From NCBI RefSeq assembly GCF_052324685.1, contig NC_135213.1:37885138-37949137 (forward strand): a stretch of 64,000 bases of DNA, in the 5' to 3' direction. The DNA is from Brachyhypopomus gauderio (lineage: Eukaryota; Chordata; Actinopteri; Gymnotiformes; Hypopomidae). Below the pieces are notes generated by a model that was given only the letters and a program-made list of their open reading frames with translations, did not search any database and was not told the origin of the DNA. Shown piece after piece: positions 57,480 through 64,000 of this stretch (the first letter of the stretch is position 1; the number at the start of each line of letters is the position of its first letter). Position numbers and translations under genes: made by a program.

Positions 57480-60400
57480 ACTTTATTTTGAAATGGCACA
57501 TAACATCTGCTTGATCTTGACAGAGTGACACCATTAGGTGGTATTCTACCATTCTGTAGTGAAATTATTCTGTGCAATCAGTGGGATTCCTTTTAATAAC
57601 AGTGTAAATGCAGAGTAAAATTGATCAAAATGATAATTTAGTGGGCCTTTATTTTGAAATGGCACATCACATCTGCTTGATCTTGACAGAGTGACACCTT
57701 TAGTTGGTATTCTATCATTCTGTAGTGAAATTATTCTGAGCAATCAGAAGGATTCTTTTTAATGACACTAAATGTAGAGTAAAATTGATCAAATCTGGTC
57801 ATTTGATGGACCTTTATTTTGAATTGACACATCAGATCTTCTTGATCTTACATAAGTGACACCTGTAGGTGGTATTCTACCATGCTGTAGTGAAATTATT
57901 CTGTGCAATCAGGAGGATTCTTTTTAATGACCCTGTAAATATAGAGTAAAATTGATCAAATCTGGTCATTTGATGGACCTTTATTTTGAAATAATGCATC
58001 AGATCTTTTTGATCTTGACTGAGAGACACATTTAGGTGGTATTCTACCATTCTGTAGTGAAATTATTCTGTGCAATCAGGAGGATTCCTTTTAATAACAA
58101 TGTAAACATAGAGTAAGATGTATCAAATCTGATAATGTGGAGTGCCTTATTTTGAAATGATACATCAGATCTTCTTGATCTTGACTGAGTGACATCTCTA
58201 GGTGGTGTTCTACCATACTGTAGTGAAATTATTGAGTGCAATCAGGAGGATTTTTATTAATGACCCTGTAAACAGAAAAAAAATGATCAAATCTGGTTAT
58301 TTGAGGGACCTTTACTTTGAAATGCCACATCAGATCTTCTTGATCTTAGCTGAGTGACACCTTTAGGTGGTGTTCTACCATTCTGTAATTAAATTATTCA
58401 GTGCAATCAGAAGGATTTTTTAATGACCCTGTAAACAGAAAAAAAATTGATTAAATCTGGTAATTTGAGGGACCTTTACTTTGAAATGCCACATCAGATC
58501 TTCTTGATCTTACATAAGTGACATCTCTACGTGGTGTTCTACCATTCTGTAGTGAAATTATTGAGTGCAATCAGGAGGATTTTTATTTATGACACTGTAA
58601 ACATAGAATAAAGTTGATCAAATATGGTAATTTGAGGGACCTTTACTTTGAAATGCCACATCAGATCTTCTTGATCTTGACTGAGTGACATCTATAGGTG
58701 GTGTTCTACCATACTGTAGTGAAATTATTGAGTGCAATCAGGAGGATTTTTTTTAATGACACTGTAAACATAGAATAAAATTGATCAAATATGGAAATTT
58801 GAGGGACCTTTACTTTGAAATGCCACATCAGATCTTCTTGATCTTACATGAGTGACATCTGTAGGTGGTGTTCTACCATTCTGTAGTGAAATTATCCTGT
58901 GCAATCAGGAGGATTTTTATTTATGACACTGTAAACATAGAATAAAGTTAATCAAATATGGTAATTTGAGGGACCTTTACTTTGAAATGCCACATCAGAT
59001 CTTCTTGATCTTGACGGACAGACATCTGTAGGTGGTGTTCTACCATTCTGTAGTGAAATTATCCTGTGCAATCAGGAGGATTTTTATTTATGACACTGTA
59101 AACATAGAATAAAGTTTATCAAATATGGTAATTTGAGGGACCTTTACTTTGAAATGCCACATCAGATCTTCTTGATCTTGACTGAGTGACATCTCTAGGT
59201 GGTGTTCTACCATACTGTAGTGAAATTATTGAGTGCAATCAGGAGGATTTTATTTAATGACCCTGTAAACATAGAAAAAAAAATGATCAAATATGGAAAT
59301 TTGAGGGACCTTTACTTTGAAATGCCACATCAGATCTTCTTGATCTTGACTGAGTGACATCTATAGGTGGTGTTCTACCATACTGTAGTGAAATTATTGA
59401 GTGCAATCAGGAGGATTTTTTTTAATGACACTGTAAACATAGAATAAAATTGATCAAATATGGAAATTTGAGGGACCTTTACTTTGAAATGCCACATCAG
59501 ATCTTCTTGATCTTACATGAGTGACATCTGTAGGTGGTGTTCTACCATTCTGTAGTGAAATTATCCTGTGCAATCAGGAGGATTTTTATTTATGACACTG
59601 TAAACATAGAATAAAGTTTATCAAATATGGTAATTTGAGGGACCTTTACTTTGAAATGCCACATCAGATCTTCTTGATCTTGACTGAGTGACATCTCTAG
59701 GTGGTGTTCTACCATACTGTAGTGAAATTATTGAGTGCAATCAGGAGGATTTTATTTAATGACCCTGTAAACATAGAAAAAAAAATGATCAAATATGGAA
59801 ATTTGAGGGACCTTTACTTTGAAATGCCACATCAGATCTTCTTGATCTTGACTGAGTGACATCTCTAGGTGGTGTTCTACCATACTGTAGTGAAATTATT
59901 GAGTGCAATCAGGAGGATTTTTTTTAATGACCCTGTAAACATAGAAAAAAAAAGATCAAATATGGAAATTTGAGGGACCTTTACTTTGAAATGCCACATC
60001 AGATCTTCTTGATCTTGACTGAGTGACATCTATAGGTGGTGTTCTACCATTCTGTAGTGAAATTATCCTGTGCAATCAGGAGGATTTTTATTTATGACAC
60101 TGTAAACATAGAATAAAGTTAATCAAATATGGTAATTTGAGGGACCTTTACTTTGAAATGCCACATCAGATCTTCTTGATCTTACATGAGTGACATCTGT
60201 AGGTGGTGTTCTACCATTCTGTAGTGAAATTATCCTGTGCAATCAGGAGGATTTTTATTTATGACACTGTAAACATAGAATAAAGTTTATCAAATATGGT
60301 AATTTGAGGGACCTTTACTTTGAAATGCCACATCAGATCTTCTTGATATTGACTGAGTGACATCTGTAGGTGGTGTTCTACCATTCTGTAGTAAAATTAT

Positions 60401-62130
60401 CCTGTGCAATCAGGAGGATTTTTATTTATGACACTGTAAACATAGAATAAAGTTTATCAAATATGGTAATTTGAGGGACCTTTACTTTGAAATGCCACAT
60501 CAGATCTTCTTGATCTTGACTGAGTGACATCTGTAGGTGGTGTTCTACCATTCTGTAGTAAAATTATCCTGTGCAATCAGGAGGATTTTTATTTATGACA
60601 CTGTAAACATAGAATAAAGTTTATCAAATATGGTAATTTGAGGGACCTTTACTTTGAAATGCCACATCAGATCTTCTTGATCTTGACTGAGTGACATCTG
60701 TAGGTGGTGTTCTACCATTCTGTAGTGAAATTATCCTGTGCAATCAGGAGGATTTTTATTTATGACACTGTAAACATAGAATAAAGTTTATCAAATATGG
60801 AAATTTGAGGGACCTTTACTTTGAAATGCCACATCAGATCTTCTTGATCTTGACTGAGTGACATCTGTAGGTGGTGTTCTACCATTCTGTAGTGAAATTA
60901 TCCTGTGCAATCAGGAGGATTTTTATTTATGACACTGTAAACATAGAATAAAGTTTATCAAATATGGTAATTTGAGGGACCTTTACTTTGAAATGCCACA
61001 TCAGATCTTCTTGATATTGACTGAGTGACATCTGTAGGTGGTGTTCTACCATTCTGTAGTAAAATTATCCTGTGCAATCAGGAGGATTTTTATTTATGAC
61101 ACTGTAAACATAGAATAAAGTTTATCAAATATGGTAATTTGAGGGACCTTTACTTTGAAATGCCACATCAGATCTTCTTGATCTTGACTGAGTGACATCT
61201 GTAGGTGGTGTTCTACCATTCTGTAGTAAAATTATCCTGTGCAATCAGGAGGATTTTTATTTATGACACTGTAAACATAGAATAAAGTTTATCAAATATG
61301 GTAATTTGAGGGACCTTTACTTTGAAATGCCACATCAGATCTTCTTGATATTGACTGAGTGACATCTGTAGGTGGTGTTCTACCATTCTGTAGTAAAATT
61401 ATCCTGTGCAATCAGGAGGATTTTTATTTATGACACTGTAAACATAGAATAAAGTTTATCAAATATGGTAATTTGAGGGACCTTTACTTTGAAATGCCAC
61501 ATCAGATCTTCTTGATCTTGACTGAGTGACATCTGTAGGTGGTGTTCTACCATTCTGTAGTGAAATTATCCTGTGCAATCAGGAGGATTTTTATTTATGA
61601 CACTGTAAACATAGAATAAAGTTTATCAAATATGGAAATTTGAGGGACCTTTACTTTGAAATGCCACATCAGATCTTCTTGATCTTGACTGAGTGACATC
61701 TGTAGGTGGTGTTCTACCATTCTGTAGTGAAATTATCCTGTGCAATCAGGAGGATTTTTATTTATGACACTGTAAACATAGAATAAAGTTTATCAAATAT
61801 GGAAATTTGAGGGACCTTTACTTTGAAATGCCACATCAGATCTTCTTGATCTTGACTGAGTGACATCTCTAGGTGGTGTTCTACCATACTGTAGTGAAAT
61901 TATTGAGTGCAATCAGGAGGATTTTTTTTAATGACCCTGTAAACATAGAATAAAGTTAATCAAATATGGAAATTTGAGGGACCTTTACTTTGAAATGCCA
62001 CATCAGATCTTCTTGATCTTACATGAGTGACATCTGTAGGTGGTGTTCTACCATTCTATAGTGAAATTATTCAGTGCAATCAGGAGGATTTTTTTTAATG
62101 ACACTGTAAATATAAAACGGTGTAAAAGTA
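57480..62130 (-). repeat. Right satellite array, about 167-bp unit, about 27 copies, mirror image of the left array
   Basis: The same unit as the left array in reverse complement, for example GACCTTTACTTTGAAATGCC, ACATCAGATCTTCTTGATCT and GGTGGTGTTCTACCATTCTG. Units next to the centre (57480-58000) are diverged and those towards the right tip are homogeneous, mirroring the left arm. Its outermost unit merges through TTTTACACCGTTTTATATTT-like sequence into the terminal repeat, as on the left. No coding capacity. Confidence 0.97.
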
Positions 62131-62180
62131 ACAAAATGTAATAATTTACTTTTTACTCATTCTGTTCACCATTTAGATTT

Positions 62181-62302
62181 AAATGTGGAATCACAGGCCA
62201 CATCACCCTTTACCGTAATCTATGAAATACGCGCAACTTCGCAATTTTTTTGGGGGCTGGCTTGACCAAGATTTTTTAAGTGAGGGCTGGCTTGACCGCA
62301 GT
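62181..62302 (-). repeat. Right terminal inverted repeat
   Basis: Reverse complement of the left TIR, ending GGCTGGCTTGACCGCAGT, with a few substitutions (for example TTTC against TACC after GCGCGTA). It abuts the right target duplication. Confidence 0.93.
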
Positions 62303-62310
62303 GTCTTTTC
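62303..62310. repeat. Right copy of 8-bp target-site duplication, GTCTTTTC
   Basis: Identical to 49489-49496. It is followed directly by TGTCTCCACAGC, where LINE ORF1 resumes. Confidence 0.95.
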
Positions 62311-62484
62311 TGTCTCCACAGCTGGCTCCGGGACACCTGTGGCAGCGTCGGCGTGGACTACGTCGACAACTGGGAGAGTTTCCGTGAGCGTCCGTCACTC
62401 TACCGCCGAGATGGACTTCACCCCAGTCGCCTAGGCTCGGCAGTCCTCTCCCGGAACATCGAGGACGTGCTACGCCGAGCCTGA
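62311..62484 (+). CDS. LINE ORF1, C-terminal part (severed by the insertion)
   Basis: 57 codons in the frame expected from the left part, ending TGA at 62482-62484. Visible are SWLRDTCGSVGVDYVDNW and the catalytic Asp/His block YRRDGLHPSRLGSAVLSRNI of SGNH hydrolases. Without the insert, ORF1 would be 286 codons. On its own this piece has no start codon, so it is a fragment. Confidence 0.85.
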   Translation, partial: CLHSWLRDTCGSVGVDYVDNWESFRERPSLYRRDGLHPSRLGSAVLSRNIEDVLRRA

Positions 62485-64000
62485 CCAGCCACAACAAACC
62501 ACGCAAATCAGCTAAGTAGAACTTACTTCCCTAACTACCAAACCATTGAGACTGTGTCTGTTAGCCGTGGCAGGTATAAGAATAACAGGGCGATATGTTT
62601 TAAAAATCTAATTAAAATTAAATTAAATAATCAACGCGAAGTAAGCAGCAATATTAAGCTAAGGCTAGGACTTTTAAACATTAGATCGCTTGCATCAAAA
62701 GCTGTGATAGTAAACGAAATAATCACAGATAACAGACTAAATGCACTCTGTTTAACAGAGACATGGGCTAGAGTGGACGAATATGTAAGTTTTAATGAAG
62801 CAGCTCCTCCTGGATACAGTTATGTTCATCAGCCCCGTATCACAGGGCGTGGAGGTGGAGTAGCCACAATATATGACATAGATATAGGTTTTACTGTAAA
62901 ACCAACCACCTCTATTAACTCATTCGAGGCTCTGATAGGTGAAATAGGCAATAATCTTATAGGCAATAAAACAAAGCTTAAACTAGTGACCATCTATCGA
63001 CCGCCGGGTCCTTACTCAGAATTTCTTAAGGAATTTGCTGAGTTTCTTTCGGAAATAGTCTTAACCATCGAGAGATTTGTAATTGTGGGTGATTTCAACA
63101 TTCATTATGAAAATGAATCAGACCCACTGAAAATCGCGTTCGACTCCATACTAGATTCAGTAGGTATAGCCCAAAATGTGACAGGGCCTACCCACCGCTG
63201 TAAACACACCTTAGACTTAATACTTACTTACGGATTAAACATAGAACATTTGGCAGTCATCCCCCAAAATGACGCCATTTCAGATCATTCCCTACTAATA
63301 TATGAAATGGCTTTATACGATGTACATCAGATGCGCCATACAAAAACCACGCGCACTATCACATCCGACACTGCAGCAACATTTATAAACTTACTACCAG
63401 AGCTACCGAACACTATGCCACTGCAGCCCAATGAATTAGAACAGGCAACACAACAGTTTTATTACACACTCAGCAATACCTTAGACAGTGTAGCTCCAGT
63501 TAAAACAAAATTAATTAGGGAGAAAAAGCTTGCACCATGGTATGACGACCACACCCGTCTTCTAAAACAGGCAGCTCGAGCAGCGGAGCGAAAATGGAGA
63601 TCCACCTCACTAGAAGTGTTTAGAATCACATGGAAAGACGCCATAGTCAAATACAAACATGCCTTAATAAAAGCTAGAGCCGCATACTATTCGACACTAA
63701 TAGAAAACAACAAAAATAACCCTAGATTTCTCTTCGCGACTGTATCAAAACTAACAAGAAATATCAACGACACTAGTTCTAATACAACACTTACACACAC
63801 TAGCGATGAATTTTTAAACTTTTTTAATAATAAAATAGATAATATCCGACTACAGAGTCATAATACATTGCAGCCTAACCTCCAATCCAACCCCAGTAGT
63901 TTAGTTATTAGTAACTATGCATCCAAAAATATTACCGAGCTAAATGTCTTCGATCCTATATCGCAAAAAGAGCTCACAACACTGATTAATTCATCTAAGC
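62485..64000 (+). CDS. LINE ORF2, N-terminal part: APE-type endonuclease (partial at window edge)
   Basis: The frame is open from the codon after the ORF1 TGA to the window edge (505 codons) in the same frame as ORF1. Endonuclease signatures appear in order: LGLLNIRSLASK, LCLTETWARVDE, GRGGGVATIYD, LVTIYRPPGP, IVGDFNIHYENE, GPTHRCKHTLDLIL and the terminal SDHSLL. A linker follows (APWYDDHTRLLKQAARAAER), as usual before the RT domain, which lies outside. The first in-frame ATG is only at 63307, after the endonuclease core, so ORF2 must be made by readthrough, reinitiation or a non-AUG start. Confidence 0.9.

Larger units (their letters stand above)
49497..62302. mobile_element. 12.8-kb TIR element with satellite-array arms, inserted in LINE ORF1
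   Basis: The ends read ACTGCGGTCAAGCCAGCC inward from 49497 and the exact reverse complement inward from 62302. The arms stay near-identical for about 120 bp, including a second internal GGTCAAGCCAGCC and GATTACGGTAA. An exact 8-bp duplication (GTCTTTTC) flanks it. Inside each TIR comes a mirror-image array of a roughly 167-bp satellite (left about 49740-54235, right about 57480-62130), so the inverted repeat extends for about 4.7 kb per side. The 3.2-kb centre holds retroelement debris and no recognisable transposase, so this copy looks non-autonomous. An 8-bp duplication fits hAT, Zisupton/KDZ, P and some other superfamilies. The tips lack the hAT CAG start, so I leave the superfamily open. 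Confidence 0.9.
48700..64000 (+). mobile_element. CR1/L2-like LINE, young, split by a 12.8-kb insertion; runs off the right edge
   Basis: The plus-strand non-LTR retrotransposon comprises a CTCTCCCTCTGTT-repeat leader (48715-48790), ORF1 (48810-49496 resuming at 62311-62484) and ORF2 (from 62485 in the same frame to the window edge). ORF1 has a coiled coil and an SGNH-esterase-like domain, and ORF2 starts with an endonuclease domain. This layout is typical of CR1/L2 elements of fish. Both frames are free of damage apart from the insertion, so the copy is young. The 5' end is approximate. Confidence 0.85.

Noticed and set aside
49740..62130. CRISPR-like regular repeats
   Set aside because: The units are directly adjacent with no unique spacers, the period is 167 bp, and the context is a vertebrate genome with TIRs outside the arrays. 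They are satellite arrays, not CRISPR.
49497..62302. Assigning the giant element to hAT on the basis of the 8-bp duplication
   Set aside because: The tips read ACTGCGG rather than the CAG-type hAT start and no hAT transposase is present. Other superfamilies also make 8-bp duplications, so the family is left open.

Overview
The window reads as a piece of a ray-finned fish (probably teleost) genome. The grounds are a vertebrate-type split gene, very long CA/GT microsatellites, several dispersed repeats typical of fish, and fish-style retroelements and MITEs. No bacterial, plasmid or CRISPR feature was seen. Coding content is sparse: one clear host gene plus retroelement genes.

Left third (about 7.6-20.8 kb, minus strand): olfm1 (noelin/pancortin, a secreted neural olfactomedin glycoprotein), apparently complete. 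I place two alternative first coding exons (B at 20262-20327, A at 17538-17687), shared exons 2 and 3, a candidate mini-exon that ends the protein after one glycine (the pancortin 'Y' end), and exons 4-6 leading to the long 'Z' form with the olfactomedin domain. All junctions have GT/AG sites and keep frame. The long A form is 483 aa, and the short A form would be 153 aa. A GC-box region with three 21-bp repeats lies upstream of exon A, and a CpG-rich stretch lies upstream of exon B.

Middle (about 20.8-48.7 kb): I recognise no host gene. It holds a decayed Ty3/Gypsy element with a nearby LTR-like sequence, one MITE nested in another, a pair of overlapping near-perfect AT-rich palindromes (39.36-39.60 kb), a 1.8-kb 23-bp minisatellite, a 44-bp minisatellite, a GGA polypurine tract, many microsatellites and a few dispersed fish repeats.

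Right third (48.7-64 kb): a young CR1/L2-like LINE on the plus strand (ORF1 with a coiled coil and SGNH-esterase-like domain; ORF2 with endonuclease, running off the window) is split by a 12.8-kb insertion at 49497-62302. The insertion has near-identical terminal inverted repeats and a perfect 8-bp target duplication (GTCTTTTC). Removing one duplication copy rejoins ORF1 in frame. Its arms are two mirror-image arrays of a roughly 167-bp satellite, about 27 units each. Its 3.2-kb centre holds other retroelement pieces and no transposase that I can recognise. This satellite-armed mobile element is the most unusual object in the window.
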